From: Bacillus dicomae
GTDB lineage: Bacteria; Bacillota; Bacilli; Bacillales; Bacillaceae_G
Assembly: GCF_006494425.1 (NCBI RefSeq)
Contig: NZ_VHIV01000001.1
Coordinates: 620,001 to 684,000, forward strand
DNA: 64,000 nt
Direction of reading: 5' to 3'
Below the pieces are notes generated by a model. It had not been told where the DNA came from. It saw only the letters and a list, made by a program, of their open reading frames with translations, and ran no database searches. Of the stretch, positions 8,249 through 15,824 are shown piece after piece. The translations under genes and the position numbers were made by a program. Position 1 is the stretch's first letter. Each line of letters begins with the position of its first letter.

Positions 8249-8680
8249 TTACTCTTTCTTGTCACTTAATAATTTATTTAAGATGAAGAAGAATAGTACG
8301 ATACATAATTCAGCTATGTTGGACATGTTGACGCTTTCTATCCAATCATCAGCAGTATGAATGACGAACCAATCTAGTGTAATTTCAATAAATGAGAAAA
8401 GAGTAATAGAAATCCAATTTGGCATGTTTTGTGTCATTGGATATAGCAGCACCTTGAAGAAACTGAAGATAAAAAATGTAATACCGTCTAAGAAAGTGAT
8501 TAATAAAAAAAAGAGAAGTAAAGCAGTACGTGAACTATACTCTATACCTGTAATTTGAAAGATTCCTACATATACAAAAAATATAAATGCAAAAATTATA
8601 ATGAAAAAAAGAGTAATAATACTAATGATAATCGTTTTATCTTTTAGGCCGAGGTTTGAGAATTTCTCCTCCTCATTCAT
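8249..8680 (-). CDS. Integral membrane protein, possibly YrvL-like
   Basis: A 143-aa protein with a short charged N-terminus and four hydrophobic helices. ATG at 8680 is preceded by AAAAGGAGGCGA. The length, the helix spacing and the ALLLFFLL segment recall the B. subtilis YrvL family of small regulatory membrane proteins, but I could not align it. No catalytic motif. Single gene. Confidence 0.6.
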   Translation of the reverse strand: MNEEEKFSNLGLKDKTIIISIITLFFIIIFAFIFFVYVGIFQITGIEYSSRTALLLFFLLITFLDGITFFIFSFFKVLLYPMTQNMPNWISITLFSFIEITLDWFVIHTADDWIESVNMSNIAELCIVLFFFILNKLLSDKKE

Positions 8681-8841
8681 TAAGTCGCCTCCTTTTACTG
8701 GAAATTAACTTCATTTTATCATGAAATCCACATTAAAAAACTACGAATTATGGGAAAATAAGGTGACAAAAAGTAAGATTTCATGTAAAATTATTAATAA
8801 GGTTTTTATTTAACTAAATGAAATAAAAGGAGCTGTCAAAG

Positions 8842-9261
8842 TTGTCTCAAAATCGAGAGCAATTAATGGAAGAACTATCGACAAATGTTTTTGCTATGTT
8901 CCGCACGTTGCGTAATGATATCGGAAAAATATTTGGTGGTTACATACCGTGGAATGAGTTCATTGTCCTTAGAATATTGAATCGTACGAATAAAGAAATG
9001 GTATCACGTGTAGCGAATGAGTTAAATGTGTCGAATAGTCATATTACAGCTGTTACAGAAAAATTAATTAATAAAGGTTTTGTAACTCGTTCACGTTCTA
9101 CGTCAGATCGTCGAGTTGTATATTTGGAGATTACAGAACAAGGAAAAGATTTAGTTGCGAAAATGGAAGGTGCGAAAAAACAATATTTACAAGAAAGATT
9201 TTCTACGCTTTCAGAAGAAGAAATGAATATAATGATATCTATTTCTAAAAAACTTATTTAA
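8842..9261 (+). CDS. MarR-family transcriptional regulator
   Basis: 139 aa from TTG 8842 with AAAGGAGCTG upstream. The winged helix-turn-helix is clear: VANELNVSNSHITAVTEKLINKGFV as recognition region, followed by the wing SRSTSDRRVVYLEIT. Flanking helices at both ends form the dimer interface. MarR proteins are usually ligand-responsive repressors of nearby transporters or redox genes. The nearest neighbours are a membrane protein on the opposite strand and a small downstream gene, so the target is not obvious. Confidence 0.93.
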   Translation: MSQNREQLMEELSTNVFAMFRTLRNDIGKIFGGYIPWNEFIVLRILNRTNKEMVSRVANELNVSNSHITAVTEKLINKGFVTRSRSTSDRRVVYLEITEQGKDLVAKMEGAKKQYLQERFSTLSEEEMNIMISISKKLI

Positions 9262-9298
9262 GTTATTACAAGTAAGAAAACGCTTACGTAGCGATGGA

Positions 9299-9332
9299 GA
9301 AGACCTTCCTTATATGAGGAAGGTCTTCTTTC
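9299..9332 (+). terminator. Intrinsic terminator of the marR gene
   Basis: Perfect 12-bp stem GAAGACCTTCCT / AGGAAGGTCTTC with loop TATATG and a short T tract. Confidence 0.85.
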
Positions 9333-9398
9333 ATATGTAAAAGATTATAAAAAAGAAAATATGTAACATACTACTAGTAAAGGAAAGGGGGCAAAAAT

Positions 9399-9554
9399 AT
9401 GACAAATCGAAATGGTAGTAAAGGGAGCGGAAATCAAGGCTCACCGAGATCAGGGCAATTTCAGCAAGAGTTTAGTGCAGAATTTGAGACTGGTAATGAT
9501 AATAAAGGAAAAGAATATCGTTCGAAAAAAGGGAGTAAATCAAAAAAGGAGTGA
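9399..9554 (+). CDS. Small Gly/Ser/Lys-rich protein (51 aa)
   Basis: ATG at 9399 has GGAAAGGGGGC 8 nt upstream. The product is hydrophilic and low-complexity, beginning MTNRNGSKGSGNQGSPRSG with a central FQQEFSAEFETGND. Composition and the QxEFxxEFxT stretch loosely recall small acid-soluble spore proteins, but no family can be assigned. The stop codon lies in the following terminator stem. Confidence 0.6.
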   Translation: MTNRNGSKGSGNQGSPRSGQFQQEFSAEFETGNDNKGKEYRSKKGSKSKKE

Positions 9555-9575
9555 AATGATTCACTCCTTTTTTGG
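9542..9575. terminator. Bidirectional terminator
   Basis: AAAAAAGGAGTGA / TCACTCCTTTTTT perfect stem, A-rich on one side and T-rich on the other. It serves the small gene and the convergent symporter. Confidence 0.85.
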
Positions 9576-9576
9576 T

Positions 9577-10812
9577 TTAAGATGCTGCAGATTGATCCGT
9601 ATTATATTTTTCTTCTGATTTTGCGACAATCATTGCGCAAATTGCATCACCCGAAATATTTACAGCTGTTCGTGACATATCTAGAATACGGTCAATACCG
9701 ATAATTAAGGCAATACCTTCTACTGGTAGATTTACTTGATTTAAAACCATCGTAAGCATTACAAGTCCAACACCTGGTACACCGGCAGTACCGATACTAG
9801 CTAGTACAGCAGTTAATACGACAACAGCTAATTGGGACATCGTAAGTTCAACTCCGTATACTTGAGCGATAAACACAGTTGCTACCCCTTGCATAATGGC
9901 AGTACCATCCATATTAATCGTTGCACCTAGTGGTTGTACAAAAGAACTTATAGCTTTTGGAACGCCAAGTTTTTCTTGTGTGGTTTTCATTGCAAACGGA
10001 AGAGATGCATTAGAGCTTGATGTACTAAATCCAATTGCCATTACCGGCCCGAAGTGTTTAAAGAAACGGACAATACTTTCTTTTGCTAATACCTTTAATA
10101 ATCCGCCATATACGAAGACACCGTGAATAATAAGTACTAGCATAACAACAATCATATACTTGAACATCGCAGCGACGCCTGCAAGACCCATTTTACCAAC
10201 GGATGAAGCAAGCAACCCGAATGTTCCGATTGGAGCTAATTTCATAACGAGATTAACAAGGTACATCATTAATTCGTTGCCCTGTTCAAGTAATGAATGG
10301 ATACCTTGAACTCGTTTTCCTAAAACAGCTAAACCGAGTCCAATCAGTGCGGCAAAGGCAATAATTTGTAACATGTTTCCATCGGCCATAGCTTGTGCTG
10401 GATTATCTGGCACAATATTTAGCAATGTATCGACGAAAGATGTTTCTGTTTTTGCACCTTCATATTTAAGCCCTTCGGTTTTAAAGTTACCGCCAGATCC
10501 TGGTTTTATAATAAGTGCAAATGTAACAGCGATAGAGATGGCAACAGCTGTTGTTACGAGGAAGAATGAAATTGATTTTAAACCGATTCTTCCAAGTTGC
10601 TTCGGATCCCCAAGACCAGCAGCTCCCAGTACGATAGAAATAAATACAACAGGAACAACTAGCATTTTAATGAGTCGAATAAACAATTGACCAAGTGGAT
10701 TGAACACATATTGATTTAATGGATCAAAAATGGATGGTGCAGCTAAATTTAGAGTGAGTCCGACAACTAGACCGAGAAATAATGCAATTAAGATTGCTTT
10801 TGTTTGTTTCAA
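9577..10812 (-). CDS. Dicarboxylate/amino acid:cation symporter (DAACS/SLC1 family)
   Basis: 411 aa; ATG at 10812 preceded by AAGGGGGGA. It has the eight-helix plus two-hairpin layout of GltPh-like transporters. HP1 shows the serine-rich FSTSSSNASLPF, TM7 shows the NMDGTA motif, and HP2/TM8 shows GVPGVGLVML followed by DRILDMSRTAVNISGD. The family takes up glutamate, aspartate or C4-dicarboxylates, or sometimes neutral or sulfur amino acids, with Na+ or H+. A paralogue lies at 50.2-51.4 kb on the other strand. A CodY-like palindrome lies upstream, in the region shared with the tandem repeats. Confidence 0.92.
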   Translation of the reverse strand: MKQTKAILIALFLGLVVGLTLNLAAPSIFDPLNQYVFNPLGQLFIRLIKMLVVPVVFISIVLGAAGLGDPKQLGRIGLKSISFFLVTTAVAISIAVTFALIIKPGSGGNFKTEGLKYEGAKTETSFVDTLLNIVPDNPAQAMADGNMLQIIAFAALIGLGLAVLGKRVQGIHSLLEQGNELMMYLVNLVMKLAPIGTFGLLASSVGKMGLAGVAAMFKYMIVVMLVLIIHGVFVYGGLLKVLAKESIVRFFKHFGPVMAIGFSTSSSNASLPFAMKTTQEKLGVPKAISSFVQPLGATINMDGTAIMQGVATVFIAQVYGVELTMSQLAVVVLTAVLASIGTAGVPGVGLVMLTMVLNQVNLPVEGIALIIGIDRILDMSRTAVNISGDAICAMIVAKSEEKYNTDQSAAS

Positions 10813-10878
10813 TAAAATCCCCCCTTATTTTTTTATAAAATAGCTTTCTACATTAATTGTACCGAAAAAATCCCTATT

Positions 10879-10909
10879 TTGACAATATTTTCTGAATATT
10901 TTGTATAAA
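10879..10909 (+). promoter_or_regulatory. Candidate plus-strand promoter with a CodY-like box
   Basis: TTGACA at 10879-10884 and TATAAA at 10904-10909 (19-bp spacer), or TGTATA with a 17-bp spacer. The spacer contains TATTTTCTGAATATT (10886-10900), 13 of 15 matches to the CodY consensus AATTTTCWGAAAATT. It would drive the tandem-repeat transcript. The box could also affect the divergent symporter. Confidence 0.45.
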
Positions 10910-10960
10910 ATTTTATTTTAATGTAGGGAGGATTACATTCTGTATTTGAAAAACAAAATA

Positions 10961-11560
10961 GGCCATCACATTGGATGGCCTGGGAAGGGGACAATTTATG
11001 TCAATTTAATTAGGGATGGAAGTTGTTCAAGACACTGGGGAATGTCTTATAAATTAGGGAGGAACAACTTCGATACATATACTATAAAAGATAGATGTGA
11101 CCATGATGTGAACATAGAGTGAAAGAGAGAGGGAGTTTTGAATAAAAGATAGAAAGACAAAAAATAAGACCATCACATATGATGGCCTGGGAAGGGGACA
11201 ATTTATGTCAATTTAATTAGGGATGGAAGTTGTTCAAGACACTGGGGAATGTCTTATAAATTAGGGAGGAACAACTTCGATACATATACTATAAAAGGTA
11301 GATGTGACCCTGGTGTGAACATAGAGTGAAAGAGAGAGGGAGTTTTAAATAGAAGATAGAGTAAACAAAAAATAAGACCATCACATATAAGATGGCCTAA
11401 GGAAGGGGACAATTTATGTCAATTTAATTAGGGATGGAAAGCTGTTCAAAGACACTGGGGAATGTCTTATAAATTAGGGAGGAACAGCTCCGATACATAT
11501 ACTATAAAAGGTAGATGTGACCCTCATGTGAACATAGCGTGAAAGATATGAGGATTTGAG
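10961..11560 (+). repeat. Three tandem ~207-bp structured repeats upstream of the potassium transporter
   Basis: Units begin near 10961, 11168 and 11376 (period 207/208 bp). Units 1 and 2 are identical over more than 100 bp, and unit 3 diverges modestly. Each unit contains hairpin A (GGCCATC / GATGGCC), hairpin B (GACA / TGTC) and hairpin C. Hairpin C has outer helix GAAGTTGTTC / GAACAACTTC and inner helix AAGACA / TGTCTT closing a CTGGGGAA loop. In unit 3 the outer helix changes to AGCTGTTC / GAACAGCT, a compensatory change that keeps pairing, which indicates a functional RNA. The element does not match a riboswitch class that I know. No conserved reading frame runs through the units. It could be a tandem sRNA or a long leader of the downstream gene. 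Confidence 0.85.
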
Positions 11561-11782
11561 AAATGATACATATAAAATGATTGTTGTAAGATTTGTAGGG
11601 TGAGAAGTAATACAATAGAAAGTGTCTTATCATAAAATGAAGTGTAGTTTTAGTATAAATAAAAGTTGAAAACTATGAAAAAAAGGACTATGCTCAACTA
11701 TATTATAAGAATATAAGGTTTATCTCGCTGTTTAAGGTTTCTTATAAGCTTTTATTTATGAGGAGAAAAGGGAGTTAGTGAC

Positions 11783-13126
11783 ATGGAAGTAACAAAAAGA
11801 CAAGGGCTGTATAATCGTTTTATACGATTAAATCCACCACAAATATTAGCATTAGGTTTTTTCTGTTTAATTGTGGTTGGCGGTTTGTTATTAAAGTTAC
11901 CATTCGCAACGAAAGTACATATTAGTTGGGTAGATGCTTTCTTTACAGCAACGTCAGCAGCAACTGTAACGGGATTGGGAGTAGTAGATACTGCAAGTAC
12001 GTTTACGATGTTTGGCGAGATTGTAATTATGTTTTTAATTCAAACGGGTGGTCTAGGTCTAATGACAATTGCCGTGTTAATTGTTTGGGTATTAGGTAAA
12101 AAAATTGGATTACGCCACCGTTTATTAATTGGAGAGGCATTTAATCAGACAAATATAGGTGGTCTCGTAAAATTAGTAAAACGTGTCTTTATATTTTCAA
12201 TTTGTATTGAGTTTATTGGAGTCATCTTTTTATCGTTTCGTTTTATTCCAGAGTTTGGTTTTGGAAAAGGTGTATACTATAGTATTTTTCACGTTATTGC
12301 ATCTTATAATAATGCTGGATTTGCTCTATGGCCGGATAATTTAACAAGGTATGTAGGAGATCCTATTATTAATATTGGGATTTGCTCTTTAATCGTAATA
12401 GGTGGTCTCGGTTTTACTGTATTAATTGATATATGGTATAGCCGCAGTTTTCGAAAACTATCGCTTCATTCCAAAATCATGATTGTTGGAACGGTAGTGC
12501 TAAATGTTATAGCGATGGTTGTGATTTTTGTATTGGAATATAATAATGTGAAGACGTTAGGGGATTTATCTTTAAATGAAAAGTTATGGGCTTCTTTCTT
12601 CCAAGGTATTACACCTCGTACTGCTGGATTTAATACAGTTGACTACGGGGGGATGGAAGAATCATCTATATTATTTACGATGGTTTTAATGTTTATTGGT
12701 GCAGGAAGTGTATCAACGGGTGGAGGGATTAAATTAACAACATTTGTTATTTTAGTTACATCTGTCCTTTCTTTCTTTAGAAAGAAAGAGGAAATCGTTT
12801 TATTTCAGCGTACAATCAAGCTATCCACAGTAACGAGAGCTTTAGCCATTGCTGTTGCCAGTCAAATACTCATTTTCGCAGCGGTATTTGTATTAATGCT
12901 TACAGAAAACTTCAGCTTTATTCAGTTATTATTTGAAACCATTTCAGCGTTTGGTACAGTAGGGTTAACGATGGGGATTACTGCAAAGTTATCAGCGTTT
13001 GGAAAATGTATTATTATGTTTGTTATGTTTTGTGGATTAATCGGACCGTTAACACTTGTATTTTCTTTAGCACGACCAGCAAAACAAAAAATTAAATATC
13101 CATCAGAAGATGTATTTACAGGATAA
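11783..13126 (+). CDS. Trk/Ktr potassium uptake membrane subunit (KtrB/KtrD type)
   Basis: 447 aa; ATG at 11783, with GGAG upstream. It has the four-fold M-P-M architecture of the HKT/Trk/Ktr superfamily. The four selectivity-filter loops are recognisable: TVTGLGVVDT, ASYNNAGFAL, TPRTAGFNTVD and FGTVGLTMG, each with the conserved Gly. KtrB-like subunits need a cytosolic RCK subunit (KtrA/KtrC), which is not in this window. The gene is preceded by about 970 bp without a protein gene, including three structured repeats, so regulation through the leader is possible. Confidence 0.93.
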   Translation: MEVTKRQGLYNRFIRLNPPQILALGFFCLIVVGGLLLKLPFATKVHISWVDAFFTATSAATVTGLGVVDTASTFTMFGEIVIMFLIQTGGLGLMTIAVLIVWVLGKKIGLRHRLLIGEAFNQTNIGGLVKLVKRVFIFSICIEFIGVIFLSFRFIPEFGFGKGVYYSIFHVIASYNNAGFALWPDNLTRYVGDPIINIGICSLIVIGGLGFTVLIDIWYSRSFRKLSLHSKIMIVGTVVLNVIAMVVIFVLEYNNVKTLGDLSLNEKLWASFFQGITPRTAGFNTVDYGGMEESSILFTMVLMFIGAGSVSTGGGIKLTTFVILVTSVLSFFRKKEEIVLFQRTIKLSTVTRALAIAVASQILIFAAVFVLMLTENFSFIQLLFETISAFGTVGLTMGITAKLSAFGKCIIMFVMFCGLIGPLTLVFSLARPAKQKIKYPSEDVFTG

Positions 13127-13156
13127 GGTATCCCGCATAAGCGAGATACCTTTTTC
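13125..13156. terminator. Intrinsic terminator after the potassium transporter
   Basis: AAGGTATC..CGC / GCG..AGATACCTT hairpin followed by T5. The A-rich opposite flank may also serve the convergent gene. Confidence 0.8.
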
Positions 13157-13159
13157 TTT

Positions 13160-13534
13160 TTAAAAAAGGGAGAACAATAAACCGATAAGCGCTACTCGGA
13201 ACAAAATTGCAACGAGTGCTGCAATTCCGCCGACAATCGCAGCGATACCACCAGTTACAGTAGCTCCGCGATTGTAAGCGTAAATCCCAAGTAATACAGA
13301 AACAAGACCAAATAATGTTGGGAAGGTAAAGAGTGATAAGATAGATAAGGCAAGAGCGATAAAGCCAGCAGTTGATCCAGCGGCAGACGATCTTACATCA
13401 TCTTTATGGTCTTTCTCATCGTAATCATAATCAATGCGCTGTGGTGCAACCTCAGCAGCGTATTCTTCTTTATAGTCACTATAATCATTATCTATTCGAT
13501 CTCTTCTTTTATACTCATCAAATTTCTCAGTCAA
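13160..13534 (-). CDS. DUF4190-like small membrane protein
   Basis: 124 aa from TTG 13534, which has AAAGGAG at the right distance; the ATG two codons upstream is too close to that site. The N-terminal 55 residues are highly charged and tyrosine-rich (TEKFDEYKRRDRIDNDYSDY). They are followed by two or three hydrophobic, Gly-rich helices (GFIALALSILSLFTFP and GGIAAIVGGIAALVAIL) typical of DUF4190-type proteins. Function unknown. Divergent from the GerW-like gene. Confidence 0.7.
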   Translation of the reverse strand: MTEKFDEYKRRDRIDNDYSDYKEEYAAEVAPQRIDYDYDEKDHKDDVRSSAAGSTAGFIALALSILSLFTFPTLFGLVSVLLGIYAYNRGATVTGGIAAIVGGIAALVAILFRVALIGLLFSLF

Positions 13535-13641
13535 AGTCATGACTCCTTTCATAACAAGGTTCAATAGTAGTATGTATCTCTTTCTCTTTTTTATCCGAGT
13601 ATGCACAGGGAGTAATATCCATCTAGAAGGAAGGAAATTGT

Positions 13642-14133
13642 TTGTTTGAAATAGTAAAAGTTAGTATGACTTCCTCTATTTTGGAAAGTATAAAAAAGAA
13701 TAATGAGGAAAGGGTGCAATACATAATGGAACATCCAATTGAAAATTTAATGAAAACAGCAATGACAAATTTAAAAGAGATGGTAGATGTAAATACGATT
13801 GTTGGGAGTCCAGTTTCAACAGCTGACGGAAATGTAGTATTAACAGTATCTCAAGTGGCTTTTGGTTTTGGAGCTGGTGGAAGTGACTTTAAAGGTGATT
13901 TTATTTCCGAAAAACATAATAACGGACAAGGACAGCATAAAGAGAACAAGCAAAGTCATCCGTTTGGAGGCGGAAGCGGGGCTGGGGTTTCCATTAGCCC
14001 AGTTGCTTTTTTAGTAGTGGGTTCTAACGGTGTGCAAGTATTGCACCTCAATAGTAGTACACATTTAATTGAGAAGGCTTTAAATACTGTACCAAGTACT
14101 GTAGATAAATTTGTAAATAATCGTCAAAAGTGA
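13642..14133 (+). CDS. GerW/YtfJ-family sporulation protein
   Basis: 163 aa from TTG 13642 with AGGAAGGA 7 nt upstream; an internal ATG nine codons downstream is an alternative. The conserved GerW core is clear: MEHPIENLMKTAMTNLKEMVDVNTIVGSPV, then the strand-rich LTVSQVAFGFGAGGSDF and SPVAFLVVG. The central linker is Gly/His/Gln rich. B. subtilis YtfJ (GerW) is a spore protein needed for L-alanine germination responses. This could be the orthologue or a paralogue. Cytosolic or spore-localised by family knowledge. Confidence 0.85.
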   Translation: MFEIVKVSMTSSILESIKKNNEERVQYIMEHPIENLMKTAMTNLKEMVDVNTIVGSPVSTADGNVVLTVSQVAFGFGAGGSDFKGDFISEKHNNGQGQHKENKQSHPFGGGSGAGVSISPVAFLVVGSNGVQVLHLNSSTHLIEKALNTVPSTVDKFVNNRQK

Positions 14134-14241
14134 ACTTGCATTTTTTAGGAATTGTGATATATTAAAAAAAGTGCGCTTTAGGATGATCGGAATAATTGAA
14201 CTGTAAATATATATGATGTGTGGAATAAGGGAGAGGAATTT

Positions 14242-14331
14242 ATGATTAATATTAAAAACTTAGTAGTTGGCTTATGCATGTTAGTAAGCGGTTTTGTTGT
14301 ATATGTAATAAAAGAAAAAGCACCATTCTAA
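14242..14331 (+). CDS. Small single-helix membrane peptide (29 aa)
   Basis: ATG 14242 preceded by GGGAGAGGAATT. The 29-aa product MINIKNLVVGLCMLVSGFVV... is one transmembrane helix with a short Lys-rich tail (KEKAPF). It is followed directly by a terminator, which supports it as a genuine tiny gene. Similar one-helix peptides are common in sporulating Bacillus, but I cannot name a family. Confidence 0.55.
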   Translation: MINIKNLVVGLCMLVSGFVVYVIKEKAPF

Positions 14332-14361
14332 AACAGACAAACCGTTACTGTCTGTTTTTAA
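14331..14361 (+). terminator. Intrinsic terminator of the 29-aa gene
   Basis: AAACAGACA / TGTCTGTTT stem with a 9-nt loop and a T-rich tail. Confidence 0.75.
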
Positions 14362-14374
14362 TTTGTAAAAAATG

Positions 14375-14403
14375 TTGACAAATTATTATATTGGTGTTAA
14401 AAT
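14375..14403 (+). promoter_or_regulatory. Strong sigma-A promoter
   Basis: TTGACA, a 17-bp spacer, then TAAAAT. It points into about 240 bp without any significant open frame, ending at a strong terminator. Confidence 0.75.
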
Positions 14404-14409
14404 TTTATT

Positions 14410-14682
14410 TCGTGTCTCGGTTACAGCTAGTGTAAAGTAAATAAATCTTATAAATATAATACGAAAAGTTTGCGAAAGATCGGGTAGTTTTACCAACAAC
14501 TTTTGTGAACAAACCCTATAAATTATAATTGTAGGCTTTATAGGTATACTAGTGAATCAAGGAGCGGTCAGTGGAACCGTAATGATGAGAGAGAGGTAGG
14601 GCTTTCATCCAGTATATGTTACTTTCCCGTTAGGTGAATATAAAACAGAGGACTCCTTTTTAGAAGGAGTCCTCTTTCTTTT
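14410..14682 (+). ncRNA. Candidate non-coding RNA between promoter and terminator
   Basis: From the predicted start near 14410 to the terminator at 14647-14682, the plus strand has no open frame of more than about 20 codons. It contains a local hairpin CGGTCAGTGGAACCG around 14566 and purine-rich GAGAGAGAGG. The 363-bp gap holds nothing else. The transcript does not match 6S RNA, SRP RNA, tmRNA or RoxS as far as I can judge by eye. Confidence 0.45.
14647..14682. terminator. Strong terminator
   Basis: AGAGGACTCCTTTT / AGAAGGAGTCCTCT stem followed by TTTCTTTTT. It ends the putative ncRNA and may also serve the convergent UPF0180 gene. Confidence 0.85.
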
Positions 14683-14694
14683 TGTGCATTGAAT

Positions 14695-14934
14695 TTAAAT
14701 GCGGCTCTCAACTTGTTGGCAAATTTCATCCGTTGTTAAACCATGAGCTGTAATTACCGATCCTTTTATTGATGTATCTGCAATACCCATCATATTAGAA
14801 TCTTGCCCAGTTACAACACAACAATCGCATCCTTGTGCATCATGTTCTGAGTTAAGGGTAACGACTTCATGTCCCTGTTGCTGAAGAGCTTGCTGAACAT
14901 CTGTTAACGAGTTTTCAACACCAATTTTAGCCAT
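14695..14934 (-). CDS. UPF0180 (YkuS-like) family protein
   Basis: 79 aa starting [17 protein letters not shown] at ATG 14934, which is preceded by AGGAGGTGAGAATT; the ATG three codons upstream lies inside that site. The family pattern is KIGVENSL...L...GHEV, then [16 protein letters not shown], then a short helical end. Proteins of this family are small, cytosolic and of unknown function. Single gene. A pair of cysteines (CDCC) is conspicuous. Confidence 0.85.
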   Translation of the reverse strand: MAKIGVENSLTDVQQALQQQGHEVVTLNSEHDAQGCDCCVVTGQDSNMMGIADTSIKGSVITAHGLTTDEICQQVESRI

Positions 14935-15010
14935 AATTCTCACCTCCTACCATCTAGTTGTTAGTATGCTCAAGTTCATCGCATATATTTATGAAAGATA
15001 GTAGGATACA

Positions 15011-15168
15011 TTTATCCCGCTTTAATGGGCAGTAAGACCCCCACCTCAAAATTGAGCGAAAGCAAAGAAGTTAGGTGGGGGATCAACTGCCCATAAAAGT
15101 CCGATTGGTGAAGGCTAATAATCAGTGGGGGATGAAGAAAACCCCTACTGATTAAAGTTTCACTTTAT
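15011..15168. repeat. bcr1-like B. cereus-group repeat element with TTTAT direct repeats
   Basis: The 148-bp element at 15016-15163 is flanked by TTTAT at 15011-15015 and 15164-15168, consistent with a target duplication. It is internally palindromic: GGGCAGTAAGACCCCCACCT pairs with AGGTGGGGGATCAACTGCCC, and ATCAGTGGGG pairs with the later CCCCTACTGAT. From memory, bcr1 of the B. cereus group is about 155 bp, has TTTAT ends and lacks coding capacity; identity was not verified. It abuts the stop codon of the next gene and may terminate its transcript. Confidence 0.75.
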
Positions 15169-15408
15169 TTAGTCGTTATATACACCTGTAAGCATTTGAC
15201 TAACGAATTGATCGTTTAAAGTATCTTGGGCGGAAGATGTATTTGAATGAATGTCGATGGAAGCGATAAAATTGTTATGTTCTTTATTATTTGGTTCTAC
15301 CTCTACATAATTATCGAATTTACAAAAACCTTTCGTATCCATTAAATCAAAAAGTTGAAGCATTTCTACTACCTCTTGTCTCGTTCCTTTAATTTGTACA
15401 CACGCCAT
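15169..15408 (-). CDS. Small hypothetical protein (79 aa)
   Basis: ATG 15408 is preceded by AAGGAGGAAATCAAT, so the shorter form MACVQIKGTRQEVVEML is favoured over an upstream ATG. It looks like a small alpha/beta cytosolic protein with an acidic centre; no family recognised. The bcr1-like element lies directly after the stop codon, so the natural terminator may have been displaced or replaced by the repeat. Confidence 0.7.
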   Translation of the reverse strand: MACVQIKGTRQEVVEMLQLFDLMDTKGFCKFDNYVEVEPNNKEHNNFIASIDIHSNTSSAQDTLNDQFVSQMLTGVYND

Positions 15409-15671
15409 ATTGATTTCCTCCTTCATTTTGACAAATTGTTTTTTAAAAATAGGATTATGATTACGAAATGAAAAATATGAATGTTATTTTTAGACAGCGC
15501 TATTTTTATTATTTTCCCCCTTTTTCAGCAAAAGTCGTTGTATATTCCCGAATTTATAAAAACGGACGTCCGTTTATTGAATACAATAGATTCGTATCAA
15601 TTGATGGAAATCCTTCTTTTAAACAAATATTTTTTTTAGCGGAAATTGGCGAAAAAAATTTTTTGACATTT

Positions 15672-15685
15672 TGTAAACGTTAACA
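15672..15685 (+). promoter_or_regulatory. CcpA cre site upstream of the ilv-leu operon
   Basis: TGTAAACGTTAACA matches the cre consensus TGWAANCGNTNWCA at every position. It lies about 110 bp upstream of the likely transcription start near 15788. In B. subtilis, CcpA activates ilv-leu from an upstream cre, so activation is likely here too. Confidence 0.75.
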
Positions 15686-15735
15686 ACGCTGTTAAATCAA
15701 TATAATCAAAGAAGTACGTACGATTAAAAATTATA

Positions 15736-15781
15736 AATTTTCTAAAAATTCACTTGATTTATTTAGAAAGGAGAGTAAACT
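15736..15781 (+). promoter_or_regulatory. CodY box and promoter of the ilv-leu operon
   Basis: AATTTTCTAAAAATT (15736-15750) is 14 of 15 to the CodY consensus. It is followed by TTGATT (15754-15759), a 16-bp spacer and TAAACT (15776-15781). CodY bound here would repress when branched-chain amino acids and GTP are abundant. A TATAAT-like -10 at 15701-15706 is an alternative promoter. Confidence 0.7.
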
Positions 15782-15824
15782 AGGAAACAATAAAAAATTC
15801 ATAGAACATAGGAGGCGCTTTCCA

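Noticed and set aside
10961-11560. CRISPR array or protein-coding repeat
   Set aside because: Units are 207 bp and near-identical throughout without unique spacers, and small frames such as the 13-codon ATG frame in units 1-2 are shifted in unit 3.
14410-14682. 6S RNA or SRP RNA
   Set aside because: The ends do not pair into the long 6S rod and no SRP Alu or GGAA-loop signature is seen.
15468-15683. 71-codon open frame between the 79-aa gene and ilvE
   Set aside because: No Shine-Dalgarno site, and it overlaps the cre and promoter region; conservation unlikely.
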